A program made the translations under genes and the position numbers. A stretch of DNA of 33,669 nucleotides from DATEPR01 sp036269975. Lineage in GTDB: Bacteria > Actinomycetota > Actinomycetes > Mycobacteriales > Pseudonocardiaceae. The first letter of the stretch is position 1. The number at the start of each line of letters is the position of its first letter. Below are positions 9,079 to 16,168 of this stretch, piece by piece. The notes below the pieces were generated by a model, which saw only the letters and a program-made list of their open reading frames with translations, made no database searches and was not told the origin of the DNA. The stretch spans positions 1 to 33,669 of the forward strand of contig DATBDL010000159.1 in NCBI GenBank assembly GCA_036269975.1, written 5' to 3'.

Positions 9079-9486
9079 GGGGAATACCTCTCACGCTTGG
9101 GACGGGGCGCCTACCCCGGCGCCTGCACTCGCCGACGCCGCCCCGTTGCGGTCTCTAGGGTTTCGATTACCACGCTAATGCGCGTTTCGCGTCCCGCCCA
9201 GTCGAAGTACCTGTCAAAACCCCACATGGGACGGCGATCACAGCCCGAACCACTCCACGGGGTGTACCGGAGCCGGAAGTGGCCGCCAGAGACCAGACAT
9301 AACGGACCGCAGTCCGACGTGGGAACCGCAGCGGACCACAGGAGCCGACGCACCACCCCAACCCCCGCCCGGCAACGCAAGAGGCTCAAAGCACCGCAAC
9401 CACAACCACAGCCGGCCAGCAAAGCCCAAAAGGTCGGGTGACCCCGAGCAGAGGGTCAACCTGGGGTTGCTTGATCACTTCCCCTG

Positions 9487-9556
9487 CCTTGACGCGCTGC
9501 CACCGACCGTCACGACAACAAAGAGATCGGAGTGAAGCAGCACCCAAACAACGAGG
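9487..9556. repeat. Dispersed repeat, copy A
   Basis: This ~70-nt sequence recurs at 17543-17613 in the same orientation. Over the first 54 positions 46 match without gaps, and AAGAGATCGGAGTGAAGC (9521-9538) is identical in both. Seven of the eight differences are transitions. A one-base indel follows near 9543. Both copies are intergenic. No ORF is shared, because a stop and frame changes break the reading frame in copy B. Confidence 0.7.
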
Positions 9557-9811
9557 TCAACCACCCAATCAGGCACCCAGCGAACCGGACCACGGCCCGC
9601 GGGGATCCCCCCAATATCCAGTCTAATCGATCTTGAGACAGACGGCCATCAAGTTGGACCGGGCCTGTGGACAACTTCGCCGGGCCGTGCGGCCGTCCGG
9701 GGCACGGCGTCCACCCCAACGAGACCCCTGCTGCGCCATCCCCGCGAACCTCACCCCCGTCCTGACCGATTCCGGTGACCGATGGTGAGCAACCTGCACA
9801 CGCTCCGGGGA

Positions 9812-9840
9812 ACGACAGCAATGCGGCGACTCGCTAGCTT
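9812..9840 (+). promoter_or_regulatory. Candidate promoter for the small ORF at 9892
   Basis: ACGACA (9812-9817, four of six matches to TTGACA) and TAGCTT (9835-9840, TAnnnT) are separated by exactly 17 bases. Transcription would start near 9847 and give a leader of about 45 nt before the ATG. Confidence 0.35.
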
Positions 9841-9891
9841 CGAATACAGCGGCCGCTCGTCAGGACTCCCGAAACAACAGTGGAGGACAGC

Positions 9892-9957
9892 ATGATTGAT
9901 ATCGGTATCGGACTGTGGCTCTTTCCGTGGTGGGGCCACCACCACCACTGCCACTGA
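9892..9957 (+). CDS. Candidate 21-residue Trp- and His-rich peptide
   Basis: A complete mini-ORF from ATG to TGA with a strong GGAGGA site (9882-9887) at ideal spacing. The peptide has a short hydrophobic, Trp-rich stretch (IGIGLWLFPWW) followed directly by a terminal GHHHHCH cluster, which looks like a metal-binding tail. It has its own promoter-like elements upstream and a strong hairpin 42 bases after the stop, so it could be a free-standing transcription unit. I know no family for it. It could alternatively be an attenuator-type leader (runs of His and Trp codons before a terminator), but no histidine or tryptophan gene lies downstream on this strand. It could also be chance, as the ORF is very short. 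Confidence 0.5.
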   Translation: MIDIGIGLWLFPWWGHHHHCH

Positions 9958-9999
9958 GTCGGTCGGGCAACGCGGTTAGCGCATAGACGGGCGGACGGT

Positions 10000-10037
10000 C
10001 ATCGGGCGTCCCTGGACATTTCCATGGGCGCCCGATG
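10000..10037. terminator. Strong bidirectional hairpin
   Basis: Bases 10000-10016 pair with 10021-10037 (CATCGGGCG outer arm against CGCCCGATG), with one mismatch and one G-T pair, closing a 4-nt loop. It lies between the plus-strand small ORF and the 3' end of the minus-strand sugar kinase, so it can end transcription from both sides. Confidence 0.75.
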
Positions 10038-10062
10038 CAATTACTTTCCGACGCATACGGCT

Positions 10063-10998
10063 TTACAGTTCCGCCATATACGGCGGTTGCGCCCCGACCC
10101 TGCTCACCGTGACAGCGGCGGCACGGGCGGCGAACCCGAGCGCGTCCGACCACGCCGGTCGGTTCAACGCCACGACATCCGCCGCCGTACGCACGGACTT
10201 ACCGTGCAGCCACGCCAGCAACGCGCCATGCACGGTGTCACCAGCGCCGATCGTGTCCACAACCCGCGCCAGGACGGCCGGGACGTCGGCCCGGTCCTTG
10301 GCCGTATACGCGGTCAGCCCAGCGCCACCCCTGGTCAGCACGACCGCACTCACACCGGCGGCGAGCCAGTCCCGCAGCACCGGCTCCACGTCGGCGTCCG
10401 GGCCGATGTCGGCCAGCCAGCGGGCGTCCTCCTCGGACACCTTGAGCACCCGGACGTCCGGCAGCCAGCCGGCGAACCTGGCCCGGTAGGTGGCCGGGTC
10501 GGCGATCAGGCCGGTGCGGATGTTCGGGTCGAGCACGGTGAGCCGGTCGCGGGCCGACTCCCGGCGCAGCACCGCCTCGTAGGCGCTCGCGCCCGGCTCC
10601 AGCACCAGCGACAGCGTGCCGATGGCGAGCGCGGTCACGTCGTCGGGCAGCGGGCCGGGGTCGGTGACCAGCCGGTCGGCGGTGCCGTCGACGTAGAACG
10701 TGTACCTGGCCGAGCCGTCGTCGGCCAGCGTGACCACGGCCAGCGTCGTCGGCTCCGGACCGCGCTGGAGCAGGTCCAGCCGGACACCCGAGTCGGCCAG
10801 CCGCGCCACGATCGCGATGCCGAAACCGTCCGTCGACACCCTGGACAGGAACGCGACCGGGGCACCGAGCCGGCCGGCCGCGATCGCCGTGTTGTACGGG
10901 CCACCGCCCGGCCTCGGTAGCAGCGCACCCAGTTCGCCACGCACCGTGCTCGGTGCCGGCACCAGGTCCACCAGCGCCTCGCCGCCGACAACGATCAC
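10063..10998 (-). CDS. PfkB-family carbohydrate kinase (fructokinase/ribokinase type)
   Basis: 311 residues from GTG 10998, chosen because GGAG lies eight bases upstream and the protein then opens with IVVGGEALVDLVP, the usual N-terminus of this family. ATG 11016 (317 residues) is the alternative but has no good ribosome site. PfkB signature 1 is GGGPYNTAIAAGRLG near residue 33. Signature 2 is DTIGAGDTVHGALLAW, with the catalytic base Asp in GAGD, near residue 252. The enzyme phosphorylates a sugar with ATP in the cytosol; fructose is the commonest substrate for close relatives but is not provable here. It is divergent from the acyl-CoA dehydrogenase gene and ends against the hairpin at 10000-10037. 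Confidence 0.88.
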   Translation of the reverse strand: MIVVGGEALVDLVPAPSTVRGELGALLPRPGGGPYNTAIAAGRLGAPVAFLSRVSTDGFGIAIVARLADSGVRLDLLQRGPEPTTLAVVTLADDGSARYTFYVDGTADRLVTDPGPLPDDVTALAIGTLSLVLEPGASAYEAVLRRESARDRLTVLDPNIRTGLIADPATYRARFAGWLPDVRVLKVSEEDARWLADIGPDADVEPVLRDWLAAGVSAVVLTRGGAGLTAYTAKDRADVPAVLARVVDTIGAGDTVHGALLAWLHGKSVRTAADVVALNRPAWSDALGFAARAAAVTVSRVGAQPPYMAEL

Positions 10999-11067
10999 CG
11001 TCTCAACTCCAGGCATTCGAGGATGCGAATCACTCCCGAGGACCGTACACAGGCGGATCGGGCGACG

Positions 11068-11073
11068 TATGTT
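11068..11073 (+). promoter_or_regulatory. Possible -10 box for the acyl-CoA dehydrogenase gene
   Basis: TATGTT fits the TAnnnT pattern and would give a leader of about 30 nt before the ATG at 11111. No convincing -35 box was found at the right distance. Confidence 0.3.
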
Positions 11074-11110
11074 AGGACGTCCGACTGTTTGAACCTTCAT
11101 GGAGGATCCC

Positions 11111-12256
11111 ATGCCGGTCGAACGCCTGTTGCCGAGCACGGAAGCCGAGGAACTGCTGAAACTGGTGCACGAGATCGCCATCGACGAACTCGCACCGGTC
11201 GCGGCGGAATACGAAGCGGCGGAACGATTTCCGCGCGAACAGTTCCGGTTACTCGGCCGCAGCGGCCTGCTCTCGCTGCCCTACGGCGAACAGTGGGGCG
11301 GCGGTGCGCAACCGTACGAGGTGTACCTCCAGGTGTTGGAGGAACTGGGCGCGGTGTGGCTGACGGTGGCCGTCGGGCTGTCCGTGCACACGATGTCGTG
11401 CTATCCGCTCGCCACCTTCGGCACGGCGGAACAACGCGACGAGTGGCTGCCGGCCATGCTGGCCGGCGACCTGCTCGGGGCGTACGCGCTGTCCGAGCCG
11501 AACGCCGGATCGGACGCGGCGGCGCTGGCGGCACGGGCGACGCTGGACGGCGACGAGTACGTGGTCACCGGCACCAAGGCGTGGATCACGCACGGCGGGG
11601 TCGCCGACTTCTACACGGTGATGGTGCGCACCGGCGCCGACCGCACGCACGGCATCACGTGCGTGCTCGCGGACGCGGACACGCCTGGCCTGAGCGCCGG
11701 CCCGCCGGAGCGCAAGATGGGCATGACCGGCTCGGTCACGGCCCAACTGCGGCTGGACGCGGCGCGCATCGCGGTGGCACGGCGGATCGGCGCCGAGGGC
11801 GACGGGCTGAAGATCGCGCTGGACGCGCTGAACTCCGGCCGGCTCGGCATCGCGGCGTGCGCGGTCGGCCTCGCGCAGGGCGCGTTGGACGAGGCGGTGC
11901 GATACGCGAAGCAGCGCACCCAGTTCGGCCGGTCGATCGCGGACTTCCAGGGTGTCGAGTTCCTGTTGGCGGACATGGCGGCCGGCGTCGAGTCGGCCCG
12001 CGCGACCTATCTGGACGCGGCACGGCGGCGGGATCGTGGGCTGCCGTACCGGCGGCAGGCGTCGATCGCGAAACTGGTGGCGACCGACATGGCGATGAAG
12101 GTCACAACGGACGCGGTGCAGGTGCTCGGCGGCGCCGGTTACACCAGGGATTTCCCGGTCGAGCGGTACATGCGCGAGGCGAAGGTCCCGCAGATCTTCG
12201 AAGGTACCAACCAGATTCAGCGGATGGTCATCGCACGCGAGCTGAAACTGGCGTGA
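11111..12256 (+). CDS. Acyl-CoA dehydrogenase
   Basis: 381 residues, standard for the family of FAD flavoenzymes that make trans-2-enoyl-CoA from acyl-CoA. Visible motifs are LSEPNAGSDA near residue 129 (substrate/FAD loop), the FAD-binding stretch RTQFGRSIADFQ near 270, and IFEGTNQIQR at the end, with Glu364 as the catalytic base in the short/medium-chain position. The start at 11111 is preferred over the ATG at 11099 because GGAGG at 11101-11105 would sit inside the longer version and is well placed for 11111. The epoxide hydrolase gene follows after only 10 bases, so the two probably share a transcript. Chain-length or branched-chain preference cannot be read from sequence. Confidence 0.92.
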   Translation: MPVERLLPSTEAEELLKLVHEIAIDELAPVAAEYEAAERFPREQFRLLGRSGLLSLPYGEQWGGGAQPYEVYLQVLEELGAVWLTVAVGLSVHTMSCYPLATFGTAEQRDEWLPAMLAGDLLGAYALSEPNAGSDAAALAARATLDGDEYVVTGTKAWITHGGVADFYTVMVRTGADRTHGITCVLADADTPGLSAGPPERKMGMTGSVTAQLRLDAARIAVARRIGAEGDGLKIALDALNSGRLGIAACAVGLAQGALDEAVRYAKQRTQFGRSIADFQGVEFLLADMAAGVESARATYLDAARRRDRGLPYRRQASIAKLVATDMAMKVTTDAVQVLGGAGYTRDFPVERYMREAKVPQIFEGTNQIQRMVIARELKLA

Positions 12257-12266
12257 GAATGGGTTC

Positions 12267-13220
12267 GTGATCGAACACCGGATTCTGGACGTGCGCGGGC
12301 TGCGCATGCATCTCGCCGAGGCCGGCAGTGGGCCGCTTGTCGTGCTGCTGCACGGTTTCCCGGAGTCGTGGTACTCGTGGCGGCACCAGATCACCGCGCT
12401 GGCCGACGCCGGGTACCACGTGGTCGCACCGGACCAGCGCGGCTACGGCGGCACGGACGCGCCGGCCGATGCCACGACGTACACGATGCCGCACCTGGTC
12501 GGCGACGTGATCGGACTGCTGGACACGCTGGGCGAGGCGAAGGCGGTCGTGGTCGGACACGACTGGGGTGCGCCGGTCGCCTGGCACACGGCGCAACTGC
12601 GGCCGGACCGGGTGCGTGGCGTAGCCGGGCTGAGCGTGCCGTTCCGGCCACGCGGCAGCAAGCGGCCGACCGAAGTCATGCGCGCCACCATCGGCGGCGG
12701 CTTCTACATGCTGTACTTCCAGGAACCCGGCGTGGCCGACGCCGAACTGAATGCCGATCCGCGCCGCACCCTGCGAATGCTGCTGTACTCGGCGTCCGCC
12801 GACGCGCACCGGCGCCCCCCGATCGTGCCGGCGGGCGGCGGTTTCCTGGACACCTGCCAGGACCCGGAAGAGTTGCCGCAGTGGCTGACCGAGGCCGACC
12901 TGGACGTGTTCGCCTCGGACTACGCGAAGTCCGGCTTCACCGGCGGCCTGAACTGGTACCGCAACATCGACCGCACGTGGGAACTGCTCGCGGCATGGCA
13001 CCGGGCCCCGATCACCCCGCCGGCCATCTACATCGGCGGCGAGCAGGACCTGGTGGTGAACGGCCCAGGCACCCGCGAGTACCTGCCGACGATGACGGAC
13101 GCCGTCCCGAACCTGCGCCGCAGCGTGCTACTGCCCGACTGCGGGCACTGGACGCAACAGGAACGCCCGGCCGAGGTGACGGCCGAACTGCTCGACTTCC
13201 TGGCGTCCCTACCGGAGTGA
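12267..13220 (+). CDS. Epoxide hydrolase (alpha/beta-hydrolase fold)
   Basis: 317 residues from a GTG start. The oxyanion motif HGFPESW (29-35), the core DQRGYGG (56-62) and the nucleophile elbow GHDWGA with Asp99 show an epoxide-hydrolase-type catalytic triad rather than a serine hydrolase. The base is His294 in DCGHWTQQERP, the acid probably Asp in GGEQDLVV, and the lid segment NWYRN supplies a candidate epoxide-activating Tyr. The family opens epoxides to vicinal diols through an Asp-ester intermediate in the cytosol. It sits 10 bases after the acyl-CoA dehydrogenase gene and ends 17 bases before a strong hairpin. A haloalkane dehalogenase would usually carry a different halide-binding Trp/Asn pattern. 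Confidence 0.88.
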   Translation: MIEHRILDVRGLRMHLAEAGSGPLVVLLHGFPESWYSWRHQITALADAGYHVVAPDQRGYGGTDAPADATTYTMPHLVGDVIGLLDTLGEAKAVVVGHDWGAPVAWHTAQLRPDRVRGVAGLSVPFRPRGSKRPTEVMRATIGGGFYMLYFQEPGVADAELNADPRRTLRMLLYSASADAHRRPPIVPAGGGFLDTCQDPEELPQWLTEADLDVFASDYAKSGFTGGLNWYRNIDRTWELLAAWHRAPITPPAIYIGGEQDLVVNGPGTREYLPTMTDAVPNLRRSVLLPDCGHWTQQERPAEVTAELLDFLASLPE

Positions 13221-13237
13221 CCGGAGTGACCACCACG

Positions 13238-13271
13238 TGTTCGGTGTTCGGTATTGACCGAACACCGAACA
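13238..13271. terminator. Perfect 15-bp hairpin between convergent genes
   Basis: TGTTCGGTGTTCGGT pairs perfectly with ACCGAACACCGAACA around a 4-nt loop (ATTG). Each arm is itself a doubled GTTCGGT unit. It separates the epoxide hydrolase and amidohydrolase stop codons and can serve both. Confidence 0.85.
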
Positions 13272-13278
13272 GGACGTC

Positions 13279-14493
13279 CTACGGCGCGGTGTAGTACGGG
13301 TTCGCAACGGTGGCCTTGGCGGTTTCCTCGTCGTACGAGTACACCTCTCGGCCGTTGATGAACACTCGCAGTGCGCGGCTCATCACGTCCAGCGGGTCGC
13401 CCGACCACACCACCACGTCGCCGTCCAGACCGGCCTTCAGGGCGCCGACCTGGTCGTCGAGGCGGAGGATCTCGGCCGGGTTCACGGTCAGGGCGCGGAT
13501 CGCTTCGGTGCGGTCCATGCCCTCCTTGACGGCCAGCGTGGCCTGGTGCACCAGGAAGTGGATCGGCACGACGGGATGGTCGGTCGTGATGGCCACCTTC
13601 ACGCCCGCCTTGGACATGATGCCGGCGGCGCGCATGGTGCGGTTGCGCAGTTCGACCTTGACGCGGGTGGTGAACATCGGGCCGAAGATCACCGGGATGT
13701 CCTTCTCCGCCAACAGGTCCGCCAGCAGATGACCTTCGGTGCCGTGGTTGACGACCAGTCGGTAGCCGAACTCCTCGGACAGCCGGATCGCGGTGGCGAT
13801 GTCGTCGGCGCGGTGGGTGTGCTGGTCCCACAGCAGCTCACCGGACAGGACGGCGGCCAGCGTCTCCAGCGACAGGTCGCGCTCGAACGGCTCGCCCTTC
13901 TCCTCCTTGTGCGCCCGCTTGGCCTCGTAGTTGCGCGCCGCGATGAACGCGTCCCGGATCACGGACGCGACACCGAGCCTCGTCGACGGCGTCTTGCCCT
14001 TGTCGCCGTAGACCCGCTTCGGGTTCTCGCCCAGTGCGCTCTTCACGCTGACCTTGTCGCGGAACACCATCTCGTCGACGGTGCGGCCCCAGTTCTTGAT
14101 CGCGATCGTGCGCCCGCCGATCGGGTTGCCGGAACCCGGTTTCACCACCGATGACGTGACGCCGCCGGACAGCGCGTCGAGGAAGCCGATGTCGGCCGGG
14201 TTGATGCCGTCCAGTGCGCGGAACCGTGCGCCGACCGGGTCGGTCATCTCGTTCGTGTCCCGGCCGGCCCAGCCTTCGCCGTCCTCGTGCACGCCGACGT
14301 GCGCGTGCGACTCGACGAAACCGGGCAGCACCCAGCATCCCGCCGCGTCCACCTCGGTGACACCGTCCGGCACGTCGACGTCGGCCGCGGTGCCGACCGC
14401 CGCGATCTTCCCGTCCCGGATCAGTACCGTTCCGCCGTCAACGGGTTCGCCGTCGACGGGCACCACGTACCCGCCTGTGATCGCCACATCCAT
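13279..14493 (-). CDS. Metal-dependent amidohydrolase (imidazolonepropionase-like)
   Basis: 404 residues from ATG 14493; the frame is open 12 codons farther but that stretch runs through an inverted repeat and is less likely coding. The layout is that of the amidohydrolase superfamily: a small beta-sandwich at the N-terminus (DGEPVDGGTVLIRDGKI), the metal motif HAH in PGFVESHAHVG near 69-71, further His residues in WDQHTHRADD and VVNHGTEGH, and the metal Asp in TTDHPVVP. The barrel is followed by the usual return to the sandwich domain (GLDGDVVVWSGDPLD). It hydrolyses a C-N bond of an unknown substrate. It is the last gene of a minus-strand run that begins with the EntS-like exporter; the gap to the epimerase gene is 48 bases. 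Confidence 0.85.
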   Translation of the reverse strand: MDVAITGGYVVPVDGEPVDGGTVLIRDGKIAAVGTAADVDVPDGVTEVDAAGCWVLPGFVESHAHVGVHEDGEGWAGRDTNEMTDPVGARFRALDGINPADIGFLDALSGGVTSSVVKPGSGNPIGGRTIAIKNWGRTVDEMVFRDKVSVKSALGENPKRVYGDKGKTPSTRLGVASVIRDAFIAARNYEAKRAHKEEKGEPFERDLSLETLAAVLSGELLWDQHTHRADDIATAIRLSEEFGYRLVVNHGTEGHLLADLLAEKDIPVIFGPMFTTRVKVELRNRTMRAAGIMSKAGVKVAITTDHPVVPIHFLVHQATLAVKEGMDRTEAIRALTVNPAEILRLDDQVGALKAGLDGDVVVWSGDPLDVMSRALRVFINGREVYSYDEETAKATVANPYYTAP

Positions 14494-14494
14494 G

Positions 14495-14509
14495 GTTAGC
14501 AAGGCTAAC
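14495..14509. promoter_or_regulatory. Inverted repeat at the amidohydrolase start
   Basis: GTTAGC-aag-GCTAAC has perfect 6-bp arms and ends one base before the start codon on the minus strand. Each arm resembles a half-site of the iron box (TTAGG/CCTAA), but the 19-base match is only about 11 of 19, so a true IdeR site is unlikely. Confidence 0.3.
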
Positions 14510-14541
14510 AAAGATCGGTGGTGCCGCAAGGCACGAATCGA

Positions 14542-15456
14542 TCAGTTGAGTGGCCGCAGGCCCCAACGCCCGCTCCAGTTTTCGCCGGGTACCACCGTGA
14601 TCAGGTCGATCCCCGAGTTCAGCGCGTCCGGTGGGCACGTCATCGGCTCGATCGCCAGAGCTGTCTTCGTGCCACCCTCCGGATCGGGGAATTCGTTCGG
14701 CGTGAACACCTGCACCCACCGGAAGTCCGGATCGGCCCACATCTCGACGCCGCCGGTAGCGCTGAGCAGCCGGTGGTGGATCAGACCGTCCTGCTCCGGC
14801 CGGCAGTCGCCGAAGGGCGTGTCGAGCCGGCGGCCCGCCAGGCTGACCGGGGTGCGGAAGTCGACGTCGGTGCCGGTGACGTCGGTGGGCGGGCCGTTCG
14901 GGATCCGGGTGGTCTCGTCGAGCGACAGCACCGTGTGCGCCGCGAGCTGGAGCTGGCACTCGTCACGCGGGGCGAGGCCGGCACGCGGGTACGGGTGGCA
15001 GCCGACGCCGAAGGGCACCGGCTGGTCGCCGACGTTGCGGACGTCGTGCTCGACGGTGAGACCGCGCCGGCCGACGGTGTAGCGCAGGCCGATACGCAGC
15101 GCGACCGGCCAGCCGGCCTGCACCGGGACGTCGAGGGCCAACGTGATCCTGGTGCGCTCGCGGATCACCACCCGCCACGGCTGGAACCGGACGAGGCCGT
15201 GGATGGCGTTACCCAGCGCCGGTTCGGTGACCTCAAGGTCCTGCGGCTTGCCGTCGAACTCCCAGTGCGCCCCGGCCACCCGGTTGGGCCACGGCACCAG
15301 CACCGAGCCGGCGCCCATCGGCGGCTTGACAGCGTCCTTGGCGAAGGTCTCCACGTAGGGCACGCCGTCCACCTCGAACGCCCGCAGACCGGCGCCGAGT
15401 TGGGTGATCACCGCCCGCGAGCTGCCGAACGTGATCTCGTACTGTTCACCGGTCAT
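14542..15456 (-). CDS. Aldose 1-epimerase (galactose mutarotase family)
   Basis: 304 residues from ATG 15456. A GTG at 15474 directly abuts the upstream stop and is the alternative. The enzyme interconverts alpha and beta anomers of free sugars. Expected catalytic residues are visible: a His in NAIHGLVRF near 83, the general acid His in GVGCHPYPR near 154, and the base Glu in IEPMTCPPDALNSG near 271. The substrate-binding arginine is likely in the PWPNRVAG stretch near 55-62. Length and motif order match the bacterial YeaD/mutarotase type. It follows the lipoprotein gene by 18 bases on the same strand. Confidence 0.88.
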   Translation of the reverse strand: MTGEQYEITFGSSRAVITQLGAGLRAFEVDGVPYVETFAKDAVKPPMGAGSVLVPWPNRVAGAHWEFDGKPQDLEVTEPALGNAIHGLVRFQPWRVVIRERTRITLALDVPVQAGWPVALRIGLRYTVGRRGLTVEHDVRNVGDQPVPFGVGCHPYPRAGLAPRDECQLQLAAHTVLSLDETTRIPNGPPTDVTGTDVDFRTPVSLAGRRLDTPFGDCRPEQDGLIHHRLLSATGGVEMWADPDFRWVQVFTPNEFPDPEGGTKTALAIEPMTCPPDALNSGIDLITVVPGENWSGRWGLRPLN

Positions 15457-15474
15457 GCCGGCAGCGTAGGACAC

Positions 15475-16119
15475 CTACGAGTTGGCCAGCGCGGTGAGGA
15501 ACGTGACCAGCTTGGGCTGGATACCGGGGCTGTCGGCGACACCGGCGAGCACCACGTCCACGGTGTTGGACTCGCTGTCCGCCTTCGCCGCGAACGCCTC
15601 GTCGACCGCCGAGCCGGTCTGGTGGTCCTGGAACAGGCCGGCCACGTCGGCGCCGCTGATCCCGTCGAGCTTCTGGATCGTGCCGAACTGCTGCTGCATG
15701 ATCTGGTAGTACTGGGCCGCCGTGGTGATCAGGGTGGACGGGTAGATCTGCACGACCACGTTGGCACGGAAGCCGTTGGACGAGCTGATCACGCACTTGA
15801 TCTGCTTGATCCCGCCGGTCAGTGTGGTGCCGCTGTCCGCCTTGACCGTCACGTCCGGCACGCCGAACGCCGACGTGACCGAGTCCTTCGGGAACTGGGC
15901 GCAGGTGTCCTGTGCCTGCTGGGACAGGTCACCGGACGGGGCGCCGGACGGCGTCGTCGTCGGGGCGCCACCGCCACCGCCACCGTTGCCACCGGCGGGC
16001 GCGGTCGTCACTGGGCCAGCGGCACCGGCGATCGCCGAGCCGGTGATCGACTTCGAGCAGGCGGCCAGCCCACCGGCCAGCACCACGCCGGCGGCGATCA
16101 GGCCGAGCGTGCGTTCCAT
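15475..16119 (-). CDS. DUF3558-type secreted lipoprotein
   Basis: 214 residues from ATG 16119, chosen because it gives a compact signal peptide: MERT, a hydrophobic core LGLIAAGVVLAGG and the lipobox LAAC near residue 21. The longer upstream frame would put charged residues in front of this. After the lipidated Cys there is a low-complexity Gly/Thr/Pro linker (about 25-65), then a folded domain with two Cys residues (DTCAQF and IKCVIS) that probably form a disulfide. The pattern fits the DUF3558 lipoproteins common in actinomycetes, whose function is unknown. It is anchored to the outer face of the membrane. It lies between the EntS-like exporter and the epimerase on the same strand. Confidence 0.75.
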   Translation of the reverse strand: MERTLGLIAAGVVLAGGLAACSKSITGSAIAGAAGPVTTAPAGGNGGGGGGAPTTTPSGAPSGDLSQQAQDTCAQFPKDSVTSAFGVPDVTVKADSGTTLTGGIKQIKCVISSSNGFRANVVVQIYPSTLITTAAQYYQIMQQQFGTIQKLDGISGADVAGLFQDHQTGSAVDEAFAAKADSESNTVDVVLAGVADSPGIQPKLVTFLTALANS

Positions 16120-16168
16120 TCGAGTCACAGCACCCACGATTCCCCGAGAAAACGGCATCGCCGCCAGC

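Larger units (their letters stand above)
9079..9891. other. 813-nt gap without a recognisable long gene
   Basis: This region is less GC-rich and rich in AC runs on the plus strand. Short ORFs here (for example 9111-9422 and 9238-9459 on minus) show no domain, poor codon bias and odd Cys/Trp-rich compositions, so I do not call them. What it does hold is the gltA leader hairpin (9106-9123), repeat copy A (9487-9556) and a promoter-like pair before the small ORF at 9892. No tRNA-like or riboswitch-like fold was recognised by eye. Confidence 0.5.

Noticed and set aside
9212..9217. Minus-strand TTGACA as the gltA promoter
   Set aside because: No TAnnnT-like -10 box occurs 16-19 bases downstream.
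9111..9459. Minus-strand ORFs upstream of gltA (9111-9422, 9238-9459)
   Set aside because: Cys/Trp/Gly-rich products without motifs, no ribosome sites, and overlap with the likely gltA leader and promoter.
14491..14509. GTTAGC-aag-GCTAAC as an IdeR iron box
   Set aside because: Only about 11 of 19 consensus positions match; kept as an inverted repeat only.
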